Below, piece by piece: positions 8,111 to 15,632 of a DNA stretch of 64,000 nt. A program made the position numbers and the translations under genes. Origin of the DNA: CBDDFQ01 sp965227035 (GTDB lineage: Bacteria; Pseudomonadota; Gammaproteobacteria; Burkholderiales; Burkholderiaceae_C); the NCBI GenBank assembly GCA_965227035.1, contig OZ245724.1:1798001-1862000 (forward strand). Direction: 5' to 3'. Under the pieces are notes generated by a model that was not told where the DNA came from, did no database searches, and saw only the letters and a list, made by a program, of their open reading frames with translations. The stretch's first letter is position 1, and each line of letters starts with the position of its first letter.

Positions 8111-8860
8111 TCAGAGCTTGGTGCGCTGGCGCATTGCCTCGTAAAGGCAGACGCCGCTAGCCACCGACACATTCAGGCTCTCGACCGCGCCCATCATCGG
8201 AATGCTGATCAGGTCATCGCAGGTCTTGCGGGTTAACTGACGCATGCCGGCACCTTCGGCACCTAGAACCAGCGCCACGGCGCCGGTGAAATCGTTTTGA
8301 TAGAGCGTCTTGGTCGCGTCTTCGCTGGTGCCGATGCACCAGATGTTGCGCTCCTTGAGTTCGTTCAAGGTGCGGGCCAAATTGGTCACCATGAAGTACG
8401 GCACGGTTTCGGCTGCTCCGCTGGCAACTTTGGCAACGGTTGCATTCACCCCGACTGCGTGATCTTTCGGCGCGATTACCGCATGAACACCTGCGCCGTC
8501 CGCAACCCGCAAACAAGCGCCCAGATTGTGCGGATCGGTGATGCCATCGAGAACGAGCAAAAGCGGCTTTTCGCCGCGCGCTTCGACCGCATCGAGCAAG
8601 TCGTCGAGCGACGTGATCTGCTCGACCGCATTGACACGAGCCGCCACCCCTTGATGACCATGACTGCCCGCGAGTTTGGAGAGTCGAAGACCGTCGGACT
8701 CGACCAGCTTGACGTTCGCCTCGTTCGCGCGTTCGATGAACTGGCGCATGCGAGCGTCGCGACGGGTCGGCTCGAAGAAGATTTCGATGATGGATTCGGG
8801 CGCAGTCTTGAGACGCACACCAACGGCGTGAAAGCCGAAAAGCACTTTAGGGGAAGACAT
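8111..8860 (-). CDS. rlmB: 23S rRNA (guanosine-2251-2'-O)-methyltransferase
   Basis: 249 aa, the usual length for RlmB. The N-terminal substrate-binding domain starts VLFGFHAVGVRL. The C-terminal SpoU/TrmH knot has motif 1 LDGITDPHNLGACLR, motif 2 LVLGAEGAGMR and motif 3 IPMMGAVESLNVSVASGV, which form the S-adenosylmethionine site. It methylates G2251 in the peptidyl-transferase P-loop of 23S rRNA. The neighbours are not functionally linked. Confident assignment. Confidence 0.95.
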   Translation of the reverse strand: MSSPKVLFGFHAVGVRLKTAPESIIEIFFEPTRRDARMRQFIERANEANVKLVESDGLRLSKLAGSHGHQGVAARVNAVEQITSLDDLLDAVEARGEKPLLLVLDGITDPHNLGACLRVADGAGVHAVIAPKDHAVGVNATVAKVASGAAETVPYFMVTNLARTLNELKERNIWCIGTSEDATKTLYQNDFTGAVALVLGAEGAGMRQLTRKTCDDLISIPMMGAVESLNVSVASGVCLYEAMRQRTKL

Positions 8861-8920
8861 CCCCCGATTATCCCGGCTTATTCAGCCTGTCCTTTTCAGC
8901 CTTTTCTTCCAGCTTTTTTC

Positions 8921-9616
8921 TCAAGCTTCTGCTTCGGCCAGAATTCGACCTGCCTCGATCACGATTCTTCGCTCGCACCGCGCTGCAATCGCACGGTCAT
9001 GGGTGACCAGCACAAGCGTGGTTCCGAGTTCACGGTTGAGGTCGAACATGAGTTCCATAACCTTCTCGCCGGTCGCGAAGTCGAGGCTTCCTGTGGGTTC
9101 ATCAGCAAGCAACAACGCCGGTTGAACCACGAACGCACGGGCGAGCGCGACCCGCTGCTGCTCACCGCCCGACATGACTTTCGGGTAATGGCCGAGACGC
9201 TCGCCCAGCCCGACGCGGGCCAGCATTTCAGAGGCGACTTTGCGGGCATCGCGACGATCCGCCAACTCCAGCGGCAGCATGACGTTTTCCAGCGCGGTCA
9301 GATTGCCCATCAACTGGAAATTCTGGAAAACGAACCCCACCTTCTCGGCTCGGAGGGCCGCTCGGTCGTCTTCGTCCAGCGCAAACAGATCTTGCCCCGC
9401 GAGTTGAACTGTTCCCTTCGTAGGCGTATCCAATCCCGCAATGATCGACAGCAACGTGCTCTTGCCCGACCCGGATGCACCGACGATGGCTGCTGTTTCC
9501 TTTGGTCGCAAACGAAAATCTATATCGCGCAGAATGTCCAGAGACCCCGCCGAATCGGTCACCGATTTGAAAACATGGTCGACAGAGATGATCGGCGCGA
9601 GGGAAGAATCAGTCAT
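8921..9616 (-). CDS. ybbA: ABC transporter ATP-binding protein, LolD/YbbA type
   Basis: 231 aa from ATG 9616. Walker A is GASGSGKST, the Q-loop lies in FVFQNFQLM, the signature is MSGGEQQR, Walker B is LLLADEP and the switch His is in VTHD. Length and sequence fit the MacB/LolD/YbbA class that works with FtsX-like permeases. No permease gene adjoins. In E. coli the homologue ybbA is divergent from tesA, and the same arrangement is seen here. The start codon overlaps that of the esterase on the opposite strand at a CATG palindrome, so any promoter lies inside the neighbouring coding region. Confidence 0.88.
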   Translation of the reverse strand: MTDSSLAPIISVDHVFKSVTDSAGSLDILRDIDFRLRPKETAAIVGASGSGKSTLLSIIAGLDTPTKGTVQLAGQDLFALDEDDRAALRAEKVGFVFQNFQLMGNLTALENVMLPLELADRRDARKVASEMLARVGLGERLGHYPKVMSGGEQQRVALARAFVVQPALLLADEPTGSLDFATGEKVMELMFDLNRELGTTLVLVTHDRAIAARCERRIVIEAGRILAEAEA

Positions 9617-10289
9617 GAAAGGTTCCGAATTGAATCGTAGACACTTTATCTTGCCCGTCATCACGTCATTTGTGATGGGTCTTTCGGGTCTTTCCGCCAT
9701 GTCCACGGCGACCGCACAGACGTCCAACGGCACGAAGACCGTCGTGGTGGTTGGCGACTCGCTAAGCGCGGAATACGGCCTGCAGCGCGGTACCGGCTGG
9801 GTCGCGCTCATGGAAAAACGCATCTCCGAAGAAAACATAGATGCCAAGGTAATCAACGCCAGCATCAGCGGCGACACCACGTCTGGCGGACGCGCTCGGT
9901 TGCCCGCGCTTCTGGCACAACACAAGCCGAACGTCGTGGTGATCGAGCTCGGCGGCAACGACGCGTTGCGCGGTTTGCCCATCAAGAACACCGAAGAAAA
10001 TCTGCGCTGGATGACCGAGCAGGCCAAGAAGGCCGGCGCAAAAGTGCTGATCGTTGGAATTCAGGTTCCGCCGAACTACGGCACCGACTATTTCAATAAG
10101 TTCGCTGAAGTGTTCGAGAAAGTGGCCAAGGCGGAAAAAGTGCCGGTTGTGCCATTTCTGCTGAGAGGCGTTGCGGACGTGCCGGACGTCGCGTCGATGT
10201 TCCAGGCCGACCGGATTCACCCTCTCGCGAAGGCGCATCCGATCATGCTGAACAACGTCTGGCCGGAGATGAAGAAGATCATCAAGTGA
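9615..10289 (+). CDS. tesA: Periplasmic arylesterase/thioesterase I (SGNH hydrolase)
   Basis: 224 aa from ATG 9615. The N-terminus has a twin-arginine-like NRRHFIL followed by a hydrophobic stretch ending STATAQ, so it is exported, possibly by the Tat route. The SGNH blocks are present: GDSLS with the nucleophile Ser, the conserved Gly region, GGND, and the catalytic DRIHP near the C-terminus. Family enzymes hydrolyse acyl-CoA thioesters, aryl esters and lysophospholipids. It is paired divergently with the LolD/YbbA-type ATPase, as in many proteobacteria. Confidence 0.9.
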   Translation: MKGSELNRRHFILPVITSFVMGLSGLSAMSTATAQTSNGTKTVVVVGDSLSAEYGLQRGTGWVALMEKRISEENIDAKVINASISGDTTSGGRARLPALLAQHKPNVVVIELGGNDALRGLPIKNTEENLRWMTEQAKKAGAKVLIVGIQVPPNYGTDYFNKFAEVFEKVAKAEKVPVVPFLLRGVADVPDVASMFQADRIHPLAKAHPIMLNNVWPEMKKIIK

Positions 10290-10317
10290 TCGTTCTTTGA
10301 CCGGACGTCGAGTGTGA

Positions 10318-10494
10318 TCAGGTGGGTGCCGATTGATCGGGGGCCGACTGATCGCCAGAGGACTGATCGAAGCCAGAAGAGTTGTTATCGTCGCCGGTTT
10401 TCTTTTCGGCTTTCGATTTCAGCTTGTCTTCTTTCTTGCGTTTCTTCGCCAGTTCTTTCTGGCGCTTTTCGTATCCGTAGTTGGGCGTCGCCAT
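10318..10494 (-). CDS. Small lysine-rich conserved protein (58 aa)
   Basis: The start is ATG 10494, with AAGGAG 6 nt upstream, an excellent ribosome site. The N-terminal MATPNYGYEKRQKELAKKRK is strongly basic and helical, while the C-terminal 20 residues are rich in Ser, Asp, Gln and Pro (GDQSAPDQSAPT). Proteins starting MATPNY..EKRQKELAKK are common in Betaproteobacteria but have no assigned function. It may bind nucleic acid or ribosomes by charge, which is a guess. Confidence 0.82.
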   Translation of the reverse strand: MATPNYGYEKRQKELAKKRKKEDKLKSKAEKKTGDDNNSSGFDQSSGDQSAPDQSAPT

Positions 10495-10571
10495 CACTTG
10501 CTCCTTGAATGTGCATTAGCTTGAAGGAAGCATGTACTGCAATGCGCCCAATGTAAGCGATAAATGTCCGA

Positions 10572-11756
10572 TCACGACCGTATCGTGGTCATTGCCTGTT
10601 CGAGGTCGGCGATGAGATCGGCCGGACTTTCCAGACCCACGCAGAACCGCACCAGCACGCCCTTGTGCGGCCACTGCGCTACCGCTGCGCTCCGCATGGA
10701 CGAAATGTCGTACGGCACCACCAGGCTGATCGGCCCGCCCCACGAGTACCCGATTTTGTAGAGCTGGAGCGCGTCGCAGAAAGCATCGACCTGCGCGACC
10801 GAATATTTTTCGTGGAACACCACCGAGAAAATTCCCGCCGCGGCTCCGTCCTTGCCGCACAGCGCCAGCCAGTTATCGTGTCCTGGCGAGCCTTCGATTG
10901 CCGGATGCAGCACCTGCGCAATTTCGCTGCGCGACTTGCACCACGTCGCGAGCTTGCGTGCCGAAGCATCCTGCGCCGCGTAGCGAATCCCGATGCTCGG
11001 AAGCGAACGCAAAATAGTCTCGACGTCGTTGGCTCCGACGCCTATCCCGAGACGCATGTGACTCAGCTTGATTTCGAGGTGCAGCGCGTCGTCGCGCGTA
11101 ATGACGCTGCCCATGAGCACATCGCCTCCGCCGCTCGGGTACTTGGTGAGCGCGTGCGCCGAGATATCGATGCCGGCGTCGAATGGGTTGAACGCGATGC
11201 CCGCGCCCCAGGTGTTGTCCAGCGCGACCAGAACGCCGCGAGCTTTGCAGACCTTCACCAGTGCAATCAAATCGGGAAATTCCATCGTGACCGAACCGGG
11301 CGCTTCCACCCAGACCAGCTTCGTCTTGTCTGTGATTTTCGAAGCAAGGTCGGCGGGATTCATCGGATCGTAGAGCCCGTGAGTTATGCCCCAATTTTTG
11401 AGTTCGTCGTTCGCCAGGCTTTTGCTCGGTCCGTACACGTTGTCGGGCAAAAGCATCTCGTCACCGCACTTCAGCAAAGCCAGATTCACGCAGGCAATTG
11501 CCGCGAGTCCGCTGGGCACCAGCAGGCAACCGGTGCCGCCCTCCAGTTCGCACAAGCGCTCTTCCAGAATGAATGAGGACGGCGTTCCATGCAGCCCGTA
11601 GGTGTAGCCGCTCTTGTCCTTCCACTCGCGCTTGCGCATGGCCGCGACGTCCGGAAAAATTACTGTCGACGCCTTGTAAATCCCCGGCTGCGGGGCCTTG
11701 AAGCCGGCAGGCGGTTCGTAGTCGTGATGAATAAGACGGGTGGATTGATCGGTCAT
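10572..11756 (-). CDS. metC: Cystathionine beta-lyase (PLP enzyme)
   Basis: 394 aa, normal length. Cys/Met-metabolism PLP fold: phosphate-binding region VPSGLAAIA, Asp in VALDNTWGAG that contacts the pyridine nitrogen, and the Schiff-base Lys205 in ALTKYPSGGGDV. The reaction cleaves cystathionine to homocysteine, pyruvate and ammonia in methionine synthesis. Its ATG lies 15 bp after the asparaginase stop on the same strand, so the two genes may be co-transcribed. Confidence 0.9.
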   Translation of the reverse strand: MTDQSTRLIHHDYEPPAGFKAPQPGIYKASTVIFPDVAAMRKREWKDKSGYTYGLHGTPSSFILEERLCELEGGTGCLLVPSGLAAIACVNLALLKCGDEMLLPDNVYGPSKSLANDELKNWGITHGLYDPMNPADLASKITDKTKLVWVEAPGSVTMEFPDLIALVKVCKARGVLVALDNTWGAGIAFNPFDAGIDISAHALTKYPSGGGDVLMGSVITRDDALHLEIKLSHMRLGIGVGANDVETILRSLPSIGIRYAAQDASARKLATWCKSRSEIAQVLHPAIEGSPGHDNWLALCGKDGAAAGIFSVVFHEKYSVAQVDAFCDALQLYKIGYSWGGPISLVVPYDISSMRSAAVAQWPHKGVLVRFCVGLESPADLIADLEQAMTTIRS

Positions 11757-11771
11757 GTGGTTCCCGGTTGT

Positions 11772-12776
11772 TCAGTTCGTAGCCATCAAATCGAGCGCGA
11801 GAGAAATTCGTGCTTTCACCGGCCCGATGCTCTGAATGAAAGCGAAGTTCGATTCGCGAATTTTCTTCGGGTTGAGAACGAGCCCCGCATTCGCGCATCG
11901 AGTGGTCACCACAATGGCGACACCTTTGTCGCGCGCGTTCAACAACGCCTCTTCTAACGCTTCGTGAATTGTGCCGTTGCCGGTTCCCGCAACCACTATT
12001 CCCTTGAAGCCCGCAGCCACGATCACATCGATCAACGCGCCGTCTGCACTCGAGGTGCTGGTGACGAGCGCAACCTTTGGCATGGACGCGGTGGCTACTT
12101 GCTCGAGAGCGATTTTCCGAACTCGCGCCTCGTACGGCTGCATGGCTGCGCCATCCGCCGTTCTGAAGATCGACTCTTCGATGTAACCCACCGGTCCTGC
12201 GTCTTGCGAACTGAATGCATCGAGCCGGTAGGTATGCACCTTCTGTACGAATCTGGCGTGATGAACGACGCCGGCACAAACCACCAGCACGCCAGCCACG
12301 CCGGCGGTCGACGCGAGCGCGACGGCATCGGACATGTTCTGCGGGCCGTCAGCCTGCGCGGAGGTCGAGGGGCGCATCGCACAGGTGAGCACCACGGGGA
12401 TCGGCAGGCTCAACACGCAATCGAGGAACCATGCGGTCTCTTCGAGAGTGTCGGTGCCATGAGTGATAACGATGCCGCAGACCTCGGCTTGCCCGGCCCA
12501 GAACTCGCATCTCAGCGCGATCTCGCGCATGACGTCCCAGTTCATGTCCTTGCTGTCGAGCTGCGCCACCTGCTCCGACACGATCGAAACGGAAGCTTCG
12601 GCCAATCCGGGCATCCTGGCCAGAAGATCCTCGATTCCGACTTGCCCCGCAACGTAGCCCACGTTGTCGCCGCCTTCCGCCGAAGCGCCCGCGATGGTTC
12701 CACCAGTGCCTAGGACAACGATTTTTCGGATCGCTTCCAGGGGCGTAGTCAGCTTTTTTACAGATTTCTCCGACAT
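11772..12776 (-). CDS. ansA: L-asparaginase, type I/II family
   Basis: 334 aa from ATG 12776. Catalytic Thr is in VLGTGGTIAG and the second catalytic motif is ITHGTDTLEETA. No signal peptide is evident, so it is probably cytoplasmic, converting asparagine to aspartate and ammonia. It is divergent from lexA. The nearer SOS box begins only 21 bp upstream of this start codon, so LexA could repress this gene as well. metC follows on the same strand. Confidence 0.9.
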   Translation of the reverse strand: MSEKSVKKLTTPLEAIRKIVVLGTGGTIAGASAEGGDNVGYVAGQVGIEDLLARMPGLAEASVSIVSEQVAQLDSKDMNWDVMREIALRCEFWAGQAEVCGIVITHGTDTLEETAWFLDCVLSLPIPVVLTCAMRPSTSAQADGPQNMSDAVALASTAGVAGVLVVCAGVVHHARFVQKVHTYRLDAFSSQDAGPVGYIEESIFRTADGAAMQPYEARVRKIALEQVATASMPKVALVTSTSSADGALIDVIVAAGFKGIVVAGTGNGTIHEALEEALLNARDKGVAIVVTTRCANAGLVLNPKKIRESNFAFIQSIGPVKARISLALDLMATN

Positions 12777-12797
12777 TCCTTGCCAATCATCTAAAAA

Positions 12798-12813
12798 CTG
12801 GTTAAAAATACAG
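12798..12813. promoter_or_regulatory. LexA (SOS) box 1
   Basis: Matches CTG-N10-CAG exactly: CTGGTTAAAAATACAG, with an AT-rich core close to the proteobacterial consensus. It lies between divergent asparaginase and lexA, where it should mediate lexA autoregulation and may also affect the asparaginase promoter. Confidence 0.8.
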
Positions 12814-12816
12814 TTA

Positions 12817-12832
12817 CTGGATGTACTGACAG
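12817..12832. promoter_or_regulatory. LexA (SOS) box 2
   Basis: A second CTG-N10-CAG match, CTGGATGTACTGACAG, begins 3 bp after box 1 and 30 bp before the lexA start. Two adjacent operators upstream of lexA fit tight autoregulation. Confidence 0.72.
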
Positions 12833-12861
12833 TGCAGCGCATCCTCAAAAAAGGAATTCCT

Positions 12862-13536
12862 ATGATCGAGTCGCCGAAACTCACCACGCGTCAGCAACAG
12901 ATCCTCGAGCTTATCCAAAGCGCGATCGCCCGCACCGGAGCCCCTCCAACGCGCGCAGAAATTGCCGGGGAGCTGGGCTTCAAATCGGCCAACGCTGCTG
13001 AAGAGCATCTGCAGGCACTGGCTCGCAAAGGTGTCATCGAATTGGTCAGCGGCACCTCGCGGGGCATTCGCCTGAAAAGCGACATGCTTCGCTCGATCAA
13101 CGAATCGCGGGTCAAGCAGTTCACCCTACCCCTTCAAAGTCTCAATCAGCTCGCGCTACCGCTTATTGGCCGAGTCGCTGCTGGATCACCGATTCTGGCG
13201 CAGGAACACGTCGATCAAACCTACTACCTCGAAGGAAGCCTGTTCCAGCGCAAGCCCGATTACCTGCTGAAGGTCAAAGGCATGTCGATGCGCGATGTTG
13301 GAATCATGGACGGCGATCTGCTCGCGGTGCAATCGGCCAAGGACGCCAAAAACGGCCAGATCGTGGTTGCGCGGATCGGTGAGGAAGTCACCGTCAAACG
13401 CTTTCGTCGAAACAAGAATGTCATCGAGCTCCACCCTGAGAACCCGGACTTCCAGGTCATCATCGTCGAGCCGGATGAGCAGTTCGAGATCGAGGGCCTC
13501 GCCGTCGGTCTGATCAGAAACACCATGCTGATGTAG
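12862..13536 (+). CDS. lexA: LexA repressor, SOS master regulator
   Basis: 224 aa from ATG 12862, with AAAAAAGGA 7 nt upstream. The N-terminal winged helix-turn-helix starts KLTTRQQQILELI and includes TRAEIAGELGF. The self-cleavage site Ala107-Gly108 lies in GRVAAGSP. The catalytic dyad is Ser142 (KGMSMRD) and Lys179 (VTVKRF). It binds the two boxes just upstream, and RecA-stimulated autoproteolysis derepresses DNA-repair genes. Confidence 0.97.
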   Translation: MIESPKLTTRQQQILELIQSAIARTGAPPTRAEIAGELGFKSANAAEEHLQALARKGVIELVSGTSRGIRLKSDMLRSINESRVKQFTLPLQSLNQLALPLIGRVAAGSPILAQEHVDQTYYLEGSLFQRKPDYLLKVKGMSMRDVGIMDGDLLAVQSAKDAKNGQIVVARIGEEVTVKRFRRNKNVIELHPENPDFQVIIVEPDEQFEIEGLAVGLIRNTMLM

Positions 13537-13592
13537 TCAGCGCCTTCGTCAATTCGGGGGCGTGTGCCCTCATCAAGTATTAGGAGTTCGTC

Positions 13593-13919
13593 ATGGGAAT
13601 CGCAATGTTCACCGCTTCGGCATTCGTCAATCCGATCGATCAGATCGCGAGCTTTTTCTCGTCGCGTCGCGCGCGAGCTGCAGTGGTCACGCGACTTCCG
13701 GTGGTAGTTCTCGCGCCGACGAAGCAGGCCGCCAAAGCCATCGATCGTACGGCCAGCAACGTCACACCTATTCGCCCCGCAACTCGCCCCCTGCGTGTGC
13801 TCCGCGTTGTCGATCGGAACAACGCCGGCGCCGGACGCATGGTCATCTCGGGCCGCATGGCCGACGTATGCGCCGAGCTCGATCGCCTTGCGGCAATCGA
13901 GGCAGCGAACTCCATCTGA
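13593..13919 (+). CDS. Small conserved protein downstream of lexA (108 aa)
   Basis: Starts ATG 13593 with AGGAG 6-7 nt upstream (TTAGGAGTTCGTC). The first half is rich in Arg, Ala and Val. The C-terminal stretch GRMVISGRMADVCAELDRL is compact and looks conserved, and a similar short domain appears in other Burkholderiales proteins. It begins 56 bp after lexA on the same strand, so it may be read from the LexA-controlled promoter. A cell-division inhibitor role (SulA-like) is conceivable from position only. No function is assigned. Confidence 0.7.
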   Translation: MGIAMFTASAFVNPIDQIASFFSSRRARAAVVTRLPVVVLAPTKQAAKAIDRTASNVTPIRPATRPLRVLRVVDRNNAGAGRMVISGRMADVCAELDRLAAIEAANSI

Positions 13920-13935
13920 CCGTGGAAGCTCCGGT

Positions 13936-14451
13936 TCAGACCCCTGAGCCGAGCAGGTAGTCGAGTTTGCCCAGCTCGACGCCGTTGTGACGCAGGATTG
14001 CATAGGCTGTCGTCACGTGAAAGAACATGTTGGGCAGCGCCCAATGCTTCAGATAGGCCTCGCCAGTCATGGTCCGCTTTTTATCGCGGCCCACCGGAAA
14101 CGTGATTTCCGTGCTCTCGGTTCCGTTCAGCTTCGACGCGTCGACCGATTCGATGAACTCGATGGTCTTGGCAATTCTTTCCTGCAGTTCTTCGAAGGTC
14201 GTTTCGTCGTCATCGAACTTGGGCGCCTCGACTCCTGAAATGCGCGAGATTCCCAACTTGGAAGAGTCGCAGGCAATCTGGATCTGTTTAGCGAGCGGAA
14301 GCATGTCGGGTGCGAGTCGATCCTGAATCAACACCGACGGGTCGCATTTTTTCACCTCGCTGAATGCTTTTGCCTTGTCGAGAAAATGCGAGAGATTCTT
14401 CAACATGCTGACGAAAATTGGCACGCTGGCCGAATACATGGTGATTGCCAT
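13936..14451 (-). CDS. DUF1993 family protein
   Basis: 171 aa. Matches DUF1993 by the N-terminal MYSASVPIFVSMLKNLSHFL, a central 'AP.FDDDETTFEELQERIAKT' pattern and a C-terminal LPNMFFHVTTAYAILRHNGV. The fold is a four-helix DinB-like bundle with His residues that may bind a metal. The biochemical role is not known. It converges with the 108-aa gene (16 bp apart) and diverges from the 2-hydroxyacid dehydrogenase. Confidence 0.85.
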   Translation of the reverse strand: MAITMYSASVPIFVSMLKNLSHFLDKAKAFSEVKKCDPSVLIQDRLAPDMLPLAKQIQIACDSSKLGISRISGVEAPKFDDDETTFEELQERIAKTIEFIESVDASKLNGTESTEITFPVGRDKKRTMTGEAYLKHWALPNMFFHVTTAYAILRHNGVELGKLDYLLGSGV

Positions 14452-14550
14452 GGGAGTGTCTTTCTGTAATGGTTGAAAACGGCCCGCCGATTCACTCGTA
14501 CATGGGCGCCTCGTCTGCGGTCGTCGTGCCTACCGAGGCACAATACCGCC

Positions 14551-15558
14551 ATGAACATTGTGATTCTGGACGATTATCAGGATGCCGTGCGCAAGCTCGA
14601 ATGCGCATCCAAACTCGAGGCCTATCCAGCCAAGGTCTACACGAACACCGTCAAAGGGCTGGGACAGCTTTCCATTCGCCTGAAGGATGCAGACGTCATC
14701 GTGCTGATTCGGGAACGCACACATATAAGCCGTCAACTCGTCGAAAAGCTACCTCGTCTCAAACTGATCGCTCAGACCGGCAAAGCGGGATCGCACATCG
14801 ATATCGCTGCCTGCACTGAACGAGGAGTCGCAATTGCGGAAGGCGTCGGATCGCCAGTGGCACCTGCCGAACTCACCTGGGCGCTGATCATGTCTGCCAT
14901 GCGACGTCTGCCGCAATACATCGGCAACCTGAAGCACGGCGCCTGGCAGCAGTCCGGCCTCAAAGCAGCATCGATGCCGGCCAATTTCGGCATGGGCATG
15001 GCGCTTCGCGGCAAGACGCTGGGCATCTGGGGCTACGGAAAGATCGGCCAACTCGTCGCCGGCTACGGCCAAGCCTTTGGGATGCGTGTGGTGGTTTGGG
15101 GACGAGACGCCTCGCGCCAGCGCGCTATCGGCGACGGTCTGCATGTCGCGTCGAGCAAGGAAGAATTCTTCGAAACCTGCGACGTGATCACTCTGCATTT
15201 GCGGCTGAACGACGAAACGCAAGGCATCGTGACTTTCGATGACCTGTCGCGCATGAAACCGACATCGCTCATCGTGAACACATCGCGAGCGGAGCTGATT
15301 CAATCCGACGCGCTTATCGCCGCGTTGAATCGCGGGCGTCCCGGAATGGCGGCAGTCGACGTATTCGAGAGCGAGCCGATTCTTCAGGGGCACGCGCTGC
15401 TTCGTCTGGAAAACTGCATCTGCACACCGCATATCGGTTACGTCGAGCAGAACGGCTATGAGATGTACTTTGGCGCCGCGTTCGACAACGTGGTCAATTT
15501 CATTCGAGGGACACCGACGAACATCGTGAATCCGGGGGCACTTCAGGTGCGCAGGTAA
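14551..15558 (+). CDS. D-2-hydroxyacid dehydrogenase family protein
   Basis: 335 aa from ATG 14551. NAD-binding motif GIWGYGKIGQLVAGYG, catalytic Arg in VNTSRAELI, Glu in VFESEPI and the His-containing CTPHIGYV fit the PGDH/formate-dehydrogenase-like family. It would oxidise or reduce a 2-hydroxy/2-oxo acid in the cytoplasm; the substrate cannot be read from sequence. It is monocistronic, ending in a strong terminator shared with the convergent FimV-like gene. Confidence 0.87.
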   Translation: MNIVILDDYQDAVRKLECASKLEAYPAKVYTNTVKGLGQLSIRLKDADVIVLIRERTHISRQLVEKLPRLKLIAQTGKAGSHIDIAACTERGVAIAEGVGSPVAPAELTWALIMSAMRRLPQYIGNLKHGAWQQSGLKAASMPANFGMGMALRGKTLGIWGYGKIGQLVAGYGQAFGMRVVVWGRDASRQRAIGDGLHVASSKEEFFETCDVITLHLRLNDETQGIVTFDDLSRMKPTSLIVNTSRAELIQSDALIAALNRGRPGMAAVDVFESEPILQGHALLRLENCICTPHIGYVEQNGYEMYFGAAFDNVVNFIRGTPTNIVNPGALQVRR

Positions 15559-15586
15559 CGTCGGGAAATAGAGTTCGATCGGAAAT

Positions 15587-15618
15587 GAAAAAGCCGGATC
15601 TGAGAGTCCGGCTTTTTC
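15587..15618. terminator. Bidirectional intrinsic terminator
   Basis: Perfect 12-bp arms GAAAAAGCCGGA and TCCGGCTTTTTC around an 8-nt loop. It has T-rich tails in both directions and lies between convergent genes. Confidence 0.92.
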
Positions 15619-15632
15619 GTTATGGCAGTCGA

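Noticed and set aside
8075..8115. CTGATCG…CGATCAG inverted repeat as a terminator between chrA and rlmB
   Set aside because: Arms are only 7 bp, the loop is long and no T tract follows, so the evidence is too weak to list.
8297..9640. 447-codon plus-strand frame opposite rlmB and the ABC ATPase
   Set aside because: It crosses two well-supported minus-strand genes and their gap, and its predicted protein has no recognisable motif.
13936..14451. DUF1993 protein as a toxin-antitoxin or stress partner of lexA
   Set aside because: It is on the opposite strand and converges with the lexA neighbour; there is no coupling.
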